The notes beneath the pieces were generated by a model that searched no databases, had not been told where the DNA came from, and saw only the letters and a list, made by a program, of their open reading frames with translations. A stretch of 64,000 nt of DNA, taken from contig CAXXSC010000002.1 of NCBI GenBank assembly GCA_963668435.2, positions 55,925-119,924 of the forward strand. The letters are read 5' to 3'. A program made the translations under genes and the position numbers. This document shows positions 8,243-16,543 of the stretch, piece after piece (position 1 is the first letter of the stretch; every line of letters begins with the position of its first letter). Origin of the DNA: G963668435 sp963668435. Lineage in GTDB: Bacteria; Latescibacterota; Latescibacteria; Latescibacterales; Latescibacteraceae.

Positions 8243-9649
8243 CTATTTCTTGAACACCGACAGCTCGGTCCAGCGTTTGATGTCTGCGCCGCCCTCGAGC
8301 TCGGTGTGGTTCACCGCGACCCTGCCGACACGGATCTCGTTGCCGTCCTTGTCGTGATAGCTGTAGCCGTTCTGGTGAATGACATAATGAACGCCGTCCA
8401 CCTTGCCGAGATACAGCAGCACATGCCAGTCGAAACCGGTGACCGTGATGCCCGGCTCGCAGCTGTCGAGATAGCGATATTTCTCTTCGACCGGCGTATC
8501 GGCGGGGAAGGATATAACATGGTCCGTGTGGTTGAGCTGGTAGACTGTCCAGCGCGGCGTGTCGATGTCGAATGTCCTCAGCACCGCGCGGATCGTGCCC
8601 ACGCAGTCGCGCTCATGGCCGGTGCCGCCCCAGCCGTAGGGGCGGTTGAGCAGGCGGAAAAATGTCTCGATCACGTTACGCTGTGTGTAGGTCTGATAGC
8701 CGACGCTTACTGTGGCGTCCGCCTTGACAAAACCGTTGATCGTGCCCACACGGCCGTCCGCCATGCGCACTGGCAGCGAGAGATCGTAATAGTCCGCTTC
8801 TTTCCCACGCAGTTCAAGACGTCCGCCCATGTAAAGGTCGCCGTGCCATACCGTGCAGGCCCGGTCGGCATAGACCGGCACCTTGTGGGAGGTAGCAACG
8901 ATGAAATCTTCGAAATCCGCCACCGATCTTATCTTGTCGGCATTGCCTGTCGCGATACAGTCGGCGGGCACCCAGCCGAACGAGTAGTGGGAACGGACAT
9001 AGAGCCAGTCGCCGTTTTTCGAGCTGTGAAGAATCGCCACGGGCGTATTGGTCTCGAGCACCGCGTTCTGGAACATGTCCAGCCAGCCGTACTGGCCGCC
9101 GTAGGCTTTTTCGTGTGTCGGTGTGAAACGGTTGAGCGTATGCCTGACCGTGATCCCGTAGCGGGGTGTGATCTGCGCGGGTACTGCGGCAATGTCCAGC
9201 TCTTCGACCAGTTCGGCTTTCCGCCAGGCAGGATAGGGAATCTGGCGGCGGTCCCATAGCTGTTTTTCAAGGTAGGTTTTAACCCGTCCGAGATGCTCCT
9301 TAAGTTCCGCGCCGCTGAATGTGGTGATTGCGAGCGGATCGTCCATATTGAAAATGATGCCGCTGAAATTTCCGCTGCTAAGGACCGGATCGATCTTGTA
9401 GTGATCGCCGTTAACACGTTTCCCGGTCAGGGAGCGGCTGCGGTTTTTCGCGTTGAACCGCTCGATCTCCGGCGCGGTCATGATCACGCGGTCGGGGTTG
9501 TCGATACGGTCAATCCAGAATGAAGGGGTCTGCATTGCCGCGGTCGCGGGCGGGATGACCTCGGGTGCGTCGAGAAGCTTGTTCTGTGACATTGCGGCTG
9601 TGGCGAAAGAAAGGATGAGGAAGAAGAAAATGAGGGCTCTGCTAAGCAT
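8243..9649 (-). CDS. NlpC/P60 cell-wall endopeptidase with SH3b domains
   Basis: The 468-aa protein begins with a signal peptide (ALIFFFLILSFATAAMS) after a strong AGGAG site. The middle part carries bacterial SH3-like modules (WLYVRSHYSFGWVPADCIA near 210-235 and YYDLSLPVRMADGRVG near 290). The C-terminal NlpC/P60 domain has the catalytic Cys in YGWGGTGHERDCVGTIRAV, the His in GFDWHVLLYLG and a polar residue in HQNGYS. The family cleaves peptidoglycan stem peptides, usually gamma-D-Glu-diamino acid bonds, in the periplasm. It lies downstream of the fucosidase, but a terminator separates them. Confidence 0.88.
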   Translation of the reverse strand: MLSRALIFFFLILSFATAAMSQNKLLDAPEVIPPATAAMQTPSFWIDRIDNPDRVIMTAPEIERFNAKNRSRSLTGKRVNGDHYKIDPVLSSGNFSGIIFNMDDPLAITTFSGAELKEHLGRVKTYLEKQLWDRRQIPYPAWRKAELVEELDIAAVPAQITPRYGITVRHTLNRFTPTHEKAYGGQYGWLDMFQNAVLETNTPVAILHSSKNGDWLYVRSHYSFGWVPADCIATGNADKIRSVADFEDFIVATSHKVPVYADRACTVWHGDLYMGGRLELRGKEADYYDLSLPVRMADGRVGTINGFVKADATVSVGYQTYTQRNVIETFFRLLNRPYGWGGTGHERDCVGTIRAVLRTFDIDTPRWTVYQLNHTDHVISFPADTPVEEKYRYLDSCEPGITVTGFDWHVLLYLGKVDGVHYVIHQNGYSYHDKDGNEIRVGRVAVNHTELEGGADIKRWTELSVFKK

Positions 9650-9660
9650 GGCATTCTCCT

Positions 9661-9712
9661 GAAAAAAGGCCGGATAGTCTATCTGATAATTCAGTATAGA
9701 TCATCCGGCCTC
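9661..9712 (-). terminator. Terminator after the fucosidase gene
   Basis: The stem AGGCCGGAT with ATCCGGCCT spans a loop that itself pairs partly (ATAGA/TCTAT). On the minus strand it is followed by a run of six T. It lies between the fucosidase stop at 9744 and the NlpC/P60 start at 9649. Confidence 0.75.
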
Positions 9713-9743
9713 TTCTGGCAAGAGCAAATCTCTCCGGGCTGTG

Positions 9744-11294
9744 TCAGCGAATCAGCTGTGAATCATACAGCCCGATTTCTGACAGTGTCGGATTCAGGCG
9801 CGATCCGAGGATTCGCACCCGAACGCGGTCAGTCTCGACCTCGTCGAAACGAAGAAGCCGCTTGTAACCTACCGTGGTTTCTTCCGCCACCGTTTTCCAG
9901 ACGCCGTCAACACGGACATCGACCCCGAATTTCTCGATACGCTGGCCGGTGAGGATATGCTCCTGAAGCATGATCACGTCGATAGCTTTCTTTTCCTGAA
10001 GCATGAGCTCGAGCGTGACTGTTTCACTACCCTCGCCCGCCTGCCAGAACGTCTCGTAATTGCCGTCGGTGAGTGAGAGTGTCTGCTTGCCGTCCAGCGT
10101 GCTCGATGCATTGACAAGGGCACTCGAGGCGTAATTGTCTTTGAAAATATCATCGAGAATCTCGCGCATACCCTTAAGGCTCTTAACGTCGTTCTCGTGG
10201 ATAAGGCCGCGGGTGTCGGGCGGGATGTTGAGAAGCAGCAGTGAGTTGCGGCCGACTGAGCTGAAATAGATATCGACCAGTTTCTCCGGCGATTTCACCT
10301 CGTTGTTTTGATTTTCATGCCAGAACCAGCCGGGGCGGATGGAAACATCGACCTCGGAGGGATACCAGATCAGGCGGTCGGCGCCGAGGATTTTGTCACG
10401 GCTGCCGAGATCATCGTCCATGAGGTCTTTCGGGCGGAATGCCTCGGGAGAATCGGTTTTCTGTGATCCGGCGGCGATCTTGTCCTGATCGCTCATTTCA
10501 ACAGGCACGACACTCCATTCGGTTGTGCGGCCGTATCCGCTCTCCGTGCCGACCCAGCGGACATCCGGGCCCATGATAGCGATAACCGCGTTGGGCATGA
10601 GTTTCCTGATATGGCTATAATAGGAGGGCCAGTCGTAGACCTGACGTTTCCCGTTGGGGCCTTCGCCGCATGCGCCGTCGAACCAGACCTCCGCAATCTC
10701 GCCGTAATTGGTGAGAAGCTCGGTGAGCTGGTTCCTGAAATGCTCGTTGTAGCGCGGTGAATCGCCGTAGCAGGGCTCGTGACGGTCCCAGGGCGAGAGG
10801 TAGACGCCAAATTTGAGTCCGGCCTCGTGACAGGCCTCGGCAAGTTCGCCGACAATGTCGCCCTTGCCGTTTTTCCAGGGGCTGTTTTTGACAGAATGCT
10901 CGGTGTACTTGCTGGGCCAGAGACAGAAACCGTCGTGGTGCTTGGTGGTGAGGATGACCAGTTTCATACCGGCGTCCTGAAGTGTTTTAACCCACTGGCG
11001 GGCATCGAAATCGACAGGATTGAAAACCGAGGGGTCCTCGGTGCCGTCGCCCCACTCCTTGTCGGTGAACGTGTTGATCGTGAAATGAATGAACGCCGTA
11101 AACTCCATGCGCTGCCATTCGTACTGCTGCGGCGAGGGTGTGAGTGTTGCCGCTTTACGGATGATATCCTCCGGCGTGTCCGTGTCCGCGATCATGACCG
11201 CGTTACCGGCATGGGCAATCTGTGAGGAAAGAAGCAGGACGAGCAGCAGAAGTGTTGAAAATGCTGGCTGTGAACATTTCAGGAAACATGTCAT
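9744..11294 (-). CDS. Secreted alpha-L-fucosidase, GH29, with C-terminal F5/8-type domain
   Basis: This 516-aa enzyme has a signal peptide (residues 1-29) and a GH29 catalytic barrel at about 45-380. Recognisable GH29 features are QYEWQRMEFTAFIHF, TTKHHDGFCLWPSKYT near 117-131, GVYLSPWDRHEP, and the nucleophile Asp near 206 in AEVWFDGACGEG. Residues about 385-516 form a discoidin-like (F5/8 type C) carbohydrate-binding module. The family removes alpha-linked L-fucose from glycans with retention. It was probably transcribed upstream of the NlpC/P60 gene but ends at its own terminator. The alpha/beta hydrolase upstream lies 86 bp away in the same direction. Confidence 0.93.
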   Translation of the reverse strand: MTCFLKCSQPAFSTLLLLVLLLSSQIAHAGNAVMIADTDTPEDIIRKAATLTPSPQQYEWQRMEFTAFIHFTINTFTDKEWGDGTEDPSVFNPVDFDARQWVKTLQDAGMKLVILTTKHHDGFCLWPSKYTEHSVKNSPWKNGKGDIVGELAEACHEAGLKFGVYLSPWDRHEPCYGDSPRYNEHFRNQLTELLTNYGEIAEVWFDGACGEGPNGKRQVYDWPSYYSHIRKLMPNAVIAIMGPDVRWVGTESGYGRTTEWSVVPVEMSDQDKIAAGSQKTDSPEAFRPKDLMDDDLGSRDKILGADRLIWYPSEVDVSIRPGWFWHENQNNEVKSPEKLVDIYFSSVGRNSLLLLNIPPDTRGLIHENDVKSLKGMREILDDIFKDNYASSALVNASSTLDGKQTLSLTDGNYETFWQAGEGSETVTLELMLQEKKAIDVIMLQEHILTGQRIEKFGVDVRVDGVWKTVAEETTVGYKRLLRFDEVETDRVRVRILGSRLNPTLSEIGLYDSQLIR

Positions 11295-11380
11295 AAAGGC
11301 AGTCCTTCGTTGAGAGACGATATGATATATTCAGTAATTTCAGTTACATGGAGCACACGTTTGTTTTTCGACCGGCTCCG

Positions 11381-12214
11381 TTATTTTGCCGAGTTCTCAA
11401 GGATAAACTCGACAATGGGCGCTGGATCTTTCAGGCTGTGCGGATGATGGCCCACATCTGCCTTGTGGATTACCGTGATCCGACCGCCCATCTCACGGTA
11501 GCGTTTTTCAATGATCGCGGTGTTTTCCGCCACGGGAACGACCTCATCGACATCACCGACAACATGCAGGAGCGGGACATCGTGCTCAGCCAGCGGCTTG
11601 AGATTGTCCACAGGGTTGCCGCCGTAGGTCTTCGCCTCTTCTTCGCTCAGGCCGTAGACATTCATGATATCGTCTGTTATGCCCGGCCAGCTCTTGAAAT
11701 CGCAGACTGGCGCATCAGCATAAATACAGTTAACTTTCTCAGGATTCTTTGCCGACCAGTTGAATACGATCAGCCCGCCGCGCGACATGCCTTCCAATGT
11801 CATTTTTTTCGCGAAACCTTTCTGCTCGGTCAGATAGCGGTAAAAATTGCTCCATCGTGCGACAGCTTTCGGTGAACCGAACAGTCCGGCAACATCGACA
11901 TAGGCCACATGGAATCCCGCGTTCAAAAGTGCGATGTCGGTCTGCGGTTCATGGCCGAAAAAACGGGCCCGCCATATCCAGGGTTTTCCGGGAGCCTCCT
12001 TTTCGGGAACGACAATGATGCATTTCATGTCATCGATCTCGAAATCGTAGCGGTCGAAAGAGTGGAAATCGCTTTTTTCGCCCGGCCAGGGATTTTCGGC
12101 GGCGTGTGCCTGCTGCACAAGTACGGTAGTCGCCAGCAGGAGAATAGAGCATAGATATTTCAATCCCGAACGAAGAGTACTATGGTAACCCGTTGTTTTG
12201 CTTCGCATTTTCAT
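11381..12214 (-). CDS. Secreted alpha/beta-hydrolase (prolyl-oligopeptidase/esterase-like)
   Basis: The 277-aa protein has a signal peptide ending in QQAHA near residue 38. The alpha/beta-hydrolase triad is visible: the Ser in EGMSRGGL near 144, the Asp in HVVGDVDEVVP near 223 and the His in DVGHHPHSLKDP near 257. The sequence PEKEAPGKPWIWRARFFGHEP is typical of secreted esterase-like hydrolases found with glycan-degrading enzymes. The natural ester or peptide substrate cannot be told. It sits 86 bp upstream of the GH29 gene on the same strand, so deacylation of fucosylated glycan is a reasonable inference. Confidence 0.85.
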   Translation of the reverse strand: MKMRSKTTGYHSTLRSGLKYLCSILLLATTVLVQQAHAAENPWPGEKSDFHSFDRYDFEIDDMKCIIVVPEKEAPGKPWIWRARFFGHEPQTDIALLNAGFHVAYVDVAGLFGSPKAVARWSNFYRYLTEQKGFAKKMTLEGMSRGGLIVFNWSAKNPEKVNCIYADAPVCDFKSWPGITDDIMNVYGLSEEEAKTYGGNPVDNLKPLAEHDVPLLHVVGDVDEVVPVAENTAIIEKRYREMGGRITVIHKADVGHHPHSLKDPAPIVEFILENSAK

Positions 12215-12268
12215 GTATACTCGGTTTCTTTCCTTATGGATTATTGGCTCAGAGCGAAAGCTGCTTCT

Positions 12269-13546
12269 TTATTTGCACATCATGATTCGCTGGATCATGG
12301 TGTCGGTTTCTTTCATGCCGTCCGAGCCGATTTCGGCAAGGTTGCGGATTGTTTTCTCGATATCGTCCTCGACAATGCCGTCAAGGCCGGAGACCGAGAT
12401 ACCGTCGACCGCAAGGAATGCCGCCTCGAACGCAGCGACAACACCGGTGGAGACCTTGAACGCACAGCCGGGCTTGGCACCGTCGCAGATCATGCCGGTG
12501 ATATTGCCGGTCATGTTGTTGATAGCGTGGGTGATTTCCGTATAGGAACCGCCGAGAAGATACACGATCCCTGCGCTGGCGCCGGTCGCCGCGACAACTA
12601 CACCGCAGAGCGCCGACAAGGGCCCGAGATAGGATTTGATATAGATTGCGGTCAGATGGCTGATTATCTGTGCCCGGATCAATTCCTCTTCCGGTTTGCC
12701 CAGTTTTTCCGCTGCGATAGACACGGGCAAGGTTGCGGTTATACCCTGGTTGCCGCTGCCGGAATTGCTCATGGCGGGCATTTCCGATCCGGCCATGCGG
12801 GCATCCACCGCGGCTGTTGCCGCAATCACCGCGTCGATCATCATGCCGTGGGATACCAGCCCCCTGTCAGCCTGTTCGGCGACTTTCCGGCCCAGACCGA
12901 GGCCGTAGCGTTTTTGAATGCCTTCATTGGCGAGCGCGCTGTTCATTTCGTGGGCATCGAGGATGAACCGAAGCGTGTCGAGCGGCGCTGAGGTGGCGAA
13001 ATCCACGATTTCCCTGACAGTCAGCTCCCGCGGGTCACAGTCCTCCTCGCTAACTGCAGTGTCTTCGTTCACGTCCGTGTCATGCAGGATCTCGCCGTTC
13101 CTTTCGATCCGTACGATATTGGCGTGTGAGTTCTTGATCGTGGCGGATGCGCTGTCATCACCCTGTTTCGCGATGACCTCGACATAAAGAAGTTCCACGT
13201 CTTCTTTTGTCGCGACAGAAACGTTGCCCGCGCTGACAAATTCACTGGCTTTTGCGACATCCTCCCGGCTGGCCGATTCGAGTACCTCCAGCCCCCTGTC
13301 GGGATCGCCGCCGAGAGCACCCAGAGCCGCCGCTATGGGCAGTCCGCTCAGGCCGGTGCCGGGAATGCCGACACCCATGGCGTTTTTCAGGATATTGCCG
13401 CTGACATAGACCTCGACGGCATCCGGTTCACAGCCGAGAGCCCGCCGTGCCTCGGCACTGGCAAGGGCGACCGCGATCGGTTCGGTGCAGCCGAGTGCGG
13501 GAACGACATATTTATGTATGATGGAAATTATTTTATCGGCGTCCAT
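12269..13546 (-). CDS. cyuA: L-cysteine desulfidase-like protein (UPF0597 family)
   Basis: The 425-aa cytoplasmic protein matches the UPF0597/CyuA (YhaM) family, iron-sulfur enzymes related to the serine dehydratase alpha chain. They degrade L-cysteine to pyruvate, ammonia and sulfide. Typical family phrases are PALGCTEPIAVALA near 16-29, VYVSGNILKNAMGVGIPGTG, SNSGSGNQGITATLPV near 257 and the Cys pair in MICDGAKPGCAFKVSTG. These Cys residues and Cys 20 are likely cluster ligands. GGAG precedes the start at normal spacing. The start lies 17 bp after the end of the UroD-like gene, so the two are likely co-transcribed. Confidence 0.9.
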   Translation of the reverse strand: MDADKIISIIHKYVVPALGCTEPIAVALASAEARRALGCEPDAVEVYVSGNILKNAMGVGIPGTGLSGLPIAAALGALGGDPDRGLEVLESASREDVAKASEFVSAGNVSVATKEDVELLYVEVIAKQGDDSASATIKNSHANIVRIERNGEILHDTDVNEDTAVSEEDCDPRELTVREIVDFATSAPLDTLRFILDAHEMNSALANEGIQKRYGLGLGRKVAEQADRGLVSHGMMIDAVIAATAAVDARMAGSEMPAMSNSGSGNQGITATLPVSIAAEKLGKPEEELIRAQIISHLTAIYIKSYLGPLSALCGVVVAATGASAGIVYLLGGSYTEITHAINNMTGNITGMICDGAKPGCAFKVSTGVVAAFEAAFLAVDGISVSGLDGIVEDDIEKTIRNLAEIGSDGMKETDTMIQRIMMCK

Positions 13547-13563
13547 TTTTTCTCCATGGTGTT

Positions 13564-14577
13564 TCAGTCTGCAACAGATTTAGCGATTGCCTCGACATTT
13601 TCGGGCGGCACGTTAGGCAGGATCGCCTCGTGGCTGGGGCTGACTATGAGCTGCGGCCCGAGCAGTTTTTTCACGCGGCTGACATCAGCGGCGATAGCCT
13701 CCGGGCTGCCGTTGACCAGAAGGTCCTGTGTGTCGATTCCGCCGAGGAATGTGATACGGCCCTTGAAATCACGTGCGAGCGTGTCGGCATCCATATCGGC
13801 GGCGTTTGCCTGAAGCGGGTGAAGGCAGTCGACACCAGCGTCTATGAGACGGTCGATGACCTTATGGATCGCGCCGCAGGAATGAAGGATGACCTGGTGG
13901 CCGTAGTTATGTCCCTGGTCGGTGAAACGCTTGAACCAGGGCATGACGAACTCGTCGAAATGCTCCGGGCTCATGATAAGGTTGCGTTGCGTGCCGAAAT
14001 CGTTGCCGAAAAAGAAAGCGTCCGCGAGGTCTCCGGCAGCCTTGAAAAAGCGTTCGTTGGCCTCGAAATAAAACTCACAGACCTTGTCGGTGACAGCATG
14101 GACCACCTCGGGATGGGTGTACATCTTGACCAGATAGTTGTCCATGCCGAACAGGTCCATCACGTTATGGTAGAAACAGGTCCAGAAACCGCTGGCGCGA
14201 TAGATCTCGCCCACGTTTTCGAGCGTTTCGAGGCACTCATCGAAATTGAGGTAATCGGGATTGGGCCAGGGATAGTTCTCGACATCGGCCGGGTCCTCGC
14301 AGTTGGCGAACGGGCCTGCCATGCCGTGGTACTCTTTGTTAAGGCCCTCGTCGAACATGTCATGCCCCGAGGGATCGTTGTAGGTGCTCTTGAAAAACTG
14401 CGGGCATATCCAGCGGATATCGTCGCCCAGTTTCCGGCGGCACTCCTCCTCGGTCGCGGTGCCGAAATACTTGTGAAGTATCGGCCATGTATCGTCGTGC
14501 GGGTTGCCGAGCCAGAAACCGCAACGGTCGGCGGGCTCGCCTGAAATAATTGTCTTTATACGTTCTCTGCTTGTCAT
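13564..14577 (-). CDS. Uroporphyrinogen decarboxylase/methyltransferase-family protein (first copy)
   Basis: The 337-residue product has the UroD TIM-barrel pattern: MTSRERIKTIISGEPADRCGFW at the start, HNVMDLFGMDNY, FGNDFGTQRNLIMSPEHFDEFV, ILHSCGAIHKVIDRLIDAGVDC and FLGGIDTQDLL. The HSC...C pattern resembles the zinc site of cobalamin-dependent methyltransferases such as MtaA/MtbA, so methyl transfer is as likely as porphyrin decarboxylation. The ATG at 14577 starts the conserved N-terminus; the longer frame adds 30 unrelated residues. It lies first in an apparent operon with cyuA. A haem-biosynthesis role is unlikely, since no haem-biosynthesis genes were recognised in the window. Confidence 0.85.
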   Translation of the reverse strand: MTSRERIKTIISGEPADRCGFWLGNPHDDTWPILHKYFGTATEEECRRKLGDDIRWICPQFFKSTYNDPSGHDMFDEGLNKEYHGMAGPFANCEDPADVENYPWPNPDYLNFDECLETLENVGEIYRASGFWTCFYHNVMDLFGMDNYLVKMYTHPEVVHAVTDKVCEFYFEANERFFKAAGDLADAFFFGNDFGTQRNLIMSPEHFDEFVMPWFKRFTDQGHNYGHQVILHSCGAIHKVIDRLIDAGVDCLHPLQANAADMDADTLARDFKGRITFLGGIDTQDLLVNGSPEAIAADVSRVKKLLGPQLIVSPSHEAILPNVPPENVEAIAKSVAD

Positions 14578-15104
14578 GGTTGCCGCCCTGTGCAAGTATC
14601 GTTTTCCTGGCCGCGGTGACCTGAGTGCCTGTCTGTCTGTTTCCTGTCCGGCAATGATTCCGGTCACTGTCCCCTTTCCGGCGGCCAGTATTAGAAAATA
14701 TAAGATAAGCTATTTACTTCCGGCCGGGCAAGGATGAAGTGTGGGAGAGGGACAGGATTCAGGATTCAGAATACAGGAATCAAGAGAAAAAAGAGATAGA
14801 ATTGGCCACGAAAAGGCACAAAAAAAGACAGGAGTCAGAATACATGAAGAAGACCCCTCTGTCACCTGTAGTGACATCTTTCCTTGTGAGGGGGCGGAGC
14901 CGCCTACGCTGCAAAAGAATAAAACAGCACACGTAACGCTGCGTTGCAGGTGTCCGCTAAAGTCTTCTCTTCTGCTTCAGGGAAGACTGCCTTTTCTCTT
15001 GACTTCTGAATTCATTTTCAGCCGTTTCAGACAAAACAGCTTGACATTTTATGGTATATGACCGCTATTTATAGCAGTAAACTATCGTTTGATGGGAGGT
15101 TTGT
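14578..15104. repeat. Repeat-bearing intergenic region
   Basis: No credible gene is present. Bases 14755-14790 and about 14828-14850 carry the short repeat GGATTCAG...CAGAATACA, which recurs near 16459, 24793 and 35063. Bases about 14852-14925 resemble a degenerate copy of the TGTCAC/GTGACA core of the element found at 50.6 and 59.4 kb. The promoter of the following gene lies at the right end. Confidence 0.5.
15041..15072 (+). promoter_or_regulatory. Possible sigma70-type promoter
   Basis: TTGACA at 15041-15046 is followed after about 19 bases by TATTTATA. The spacing is long, so the call is weak. A GGGAGG ribosome site precedes the ATG at 15105. Confidence 0.3.
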
Positions 15105-16457
15105 ATGCGGCGGTCTGGATTGTTTGTTGTGATGTCGATGTTTGCGGTGACTTTGTTCGCTGGGGTTGGGGTATGTTGGGCGGGGTGGGAAACACAATAT
15201 AGCGGAGTGACAGAAGACCTTAACGATGTCTTTTTTATTGATAAAACACATGGCTGGGCTATCGGCCTCAACTCGACAGTTCTTGCCACGACAGATGGCG
15301 GCGAGACATGGGTGAAGCAGGAATTGCCAGTATCAGATTTCAGGTTGGAACGTGTTCAGTTTATAAATCAAAATGTTGGTTATATTATAGGTTATAGTAT
15401 TATCGATCATGTAGTCGAAGGTCATTTGTTTCACACAAACAACGGTGGCCAAATCTGGGAAATTGTCGAAACAAATATCGTGTTTTATTATACGAAGGCA
15501 TTGTGTTTTATCGATGAAAATACAGGTTGGATTGTGACAGGGGGAAAAGATTCGAGAGGAGATAGTTTTAACGGTGTTCTTAAAACAACAGACAGCGGAA
15601 AAACATGGAAAATCCAATACAATCATATGGCTATGGATGCACCTTACAAATATTGGGGTGTGTATAGTGTCTCATTCATCGACAATTTGCATGGTTGGGT
15701 GTTGTATGGCCCGATTGACAATCTTCAAATGCCGCGATATTTGGCATACACGGAAAACAGCGGTCTTGAATGGCAAGAGCGGGGTTTAGTGCCATTTTAT
15801 GTTATTAACAATAAAATTCATCCGGTGTCGAAAGACACTCTCTGGATCGACAGCATTGGACTCAATTTCACAAATGATAACGGAGCGACATGGTTGTTTG
15901 ACACTGCCGGGGTGAGTGAGTTTATCGGCCAAGGCAGTAGTCACTTGGTTGGCGGTGTCTATCCAGTCGGCGGCAGTGAGGCGTTTATTGTCACCAAGAC
16001 AATTCTATTTCACACAAGCGATGGCGGAAAGACCATGACGGAGCTTGTGAATTACGCCGCTTTCGGCCTTTGGGGAGCGAACAGTATTTCAGGTGTCGGC
16101 GGCGACACCATGTGGATTTGCGGTTTCGACGGGATGATTGCGCGATACATTCATGAACCGTCACAAGCAGAAGAAAAAGAGATGCTCTTGCCCAAGGATG
16201 TCATACTTCACGGGAACGCCCCAAATCCCTTTAATCCAACCACCACAATCTCATTCACCCTTCCCGCCGATTCCCACACCACGCTGACTGTCCACGATAT
16301 CACGGGCCGGAAAGTCGCAGCGCTTGCCGATAATTTCATGAGCGCCGGGAAACACAGTGCCGTGTTCAACGGCTGCGATCTTGCCTCGGGCGTGTATTTC
16401 TATCGGCTGGAAGTGGGCGGAACGGCGAGAACGGGCAAGATGCTTTTGGTTAAGTAG
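15105..16457 (+). CDS. Secreted Ycf48/BNR-like beta-propeller protein with C-terminal sorting domain
   Basis: The 450-aa protein has a signal peptide (VVMSMFAVTLFAGVGVCWA). Residues about 27-350 hold repeated propeller blades with Asp-box-like motifs: HGWAIG...TTDGGETW, GYIIGYS...HTNNGGQIW, GWIVTGG...TTDSGKTW, LHGWVLYG and HTSDGGKTM. Residues about 365-450 form an FNP-type sorting domain (GNAPNPFNPTTTISF...ASGVYFYRLEVGG...GKMLLVK), which predicts export across the outer membrane. Function is probably binding or adhesion. The propeller part is noticeably AT-rich, while the sorting domain has the GC-rich codon use of the neighbours. Confidence 0.85.
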   Translation: MRRSGLFVVMSMFAVTLFAGVGVCWAGWETQYSGVTEDLNDVFFIDKTHGWAIGLNSTVLATTDGGETWVKQELPVSDFRLERVQFINQNVGYIIGYSIIDHVVEGHLFHTNNGGQIWEIVETNIVFYYTKALCFIDENTGWIVTGGKDSRGDSFNGVLKTTDSGKTWKIQYNHMAMDAPYKYWGVYSVSFIDNLHGWVLYGPIDNLQMPRYLAYTENSGLEWQERGLVPFYVINNKIHPVSKDTLWIDSIGLNFTNDNGATWLFDTAGVSEFIGQGSSHLVGGVYPVGGSEAFIVTKTILFHTSDGGKTMTELVNYAAFGLWGANSISGVGGDTMWICGFDGMIARYIHEPSQAEEKEMLLPKDVILHGNAPNPFNPTTTISFTLPADSHTTLTVHDITGRKVAALADNFMSAGKHSAVFNGCDLASGVYFYRLEVGGTARTGKMLLVK

Positions 16458-16509
16458 TCAGGATTCAGTAGTCAGAATACAGGAGAAAAAAGAGAAGACA
16501 GAAAGAATA

Positions 16510-16543
16510 AAAAAATCCCCGTCAATATCTGGCGGGGATTTTC
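16510..16543. terminator. Bidirectional terminator
   Basis: A perfect 10-bp stem (AAAATCCCCG with CGGGGATTTT) encloses an 11-base loop, with A- and T-rich sequence on both sides. It lies between convergent genes ending at 16457 and 16543. Confidence 0.85.

Noticed and set aside
8306..9259. Long open frame of 317 codons on the plus strand
   Set aside because: It lies opposite the NlpC/P60 gene, which has a signal peptide and catalytic motifs; the plus frame shows no domain.
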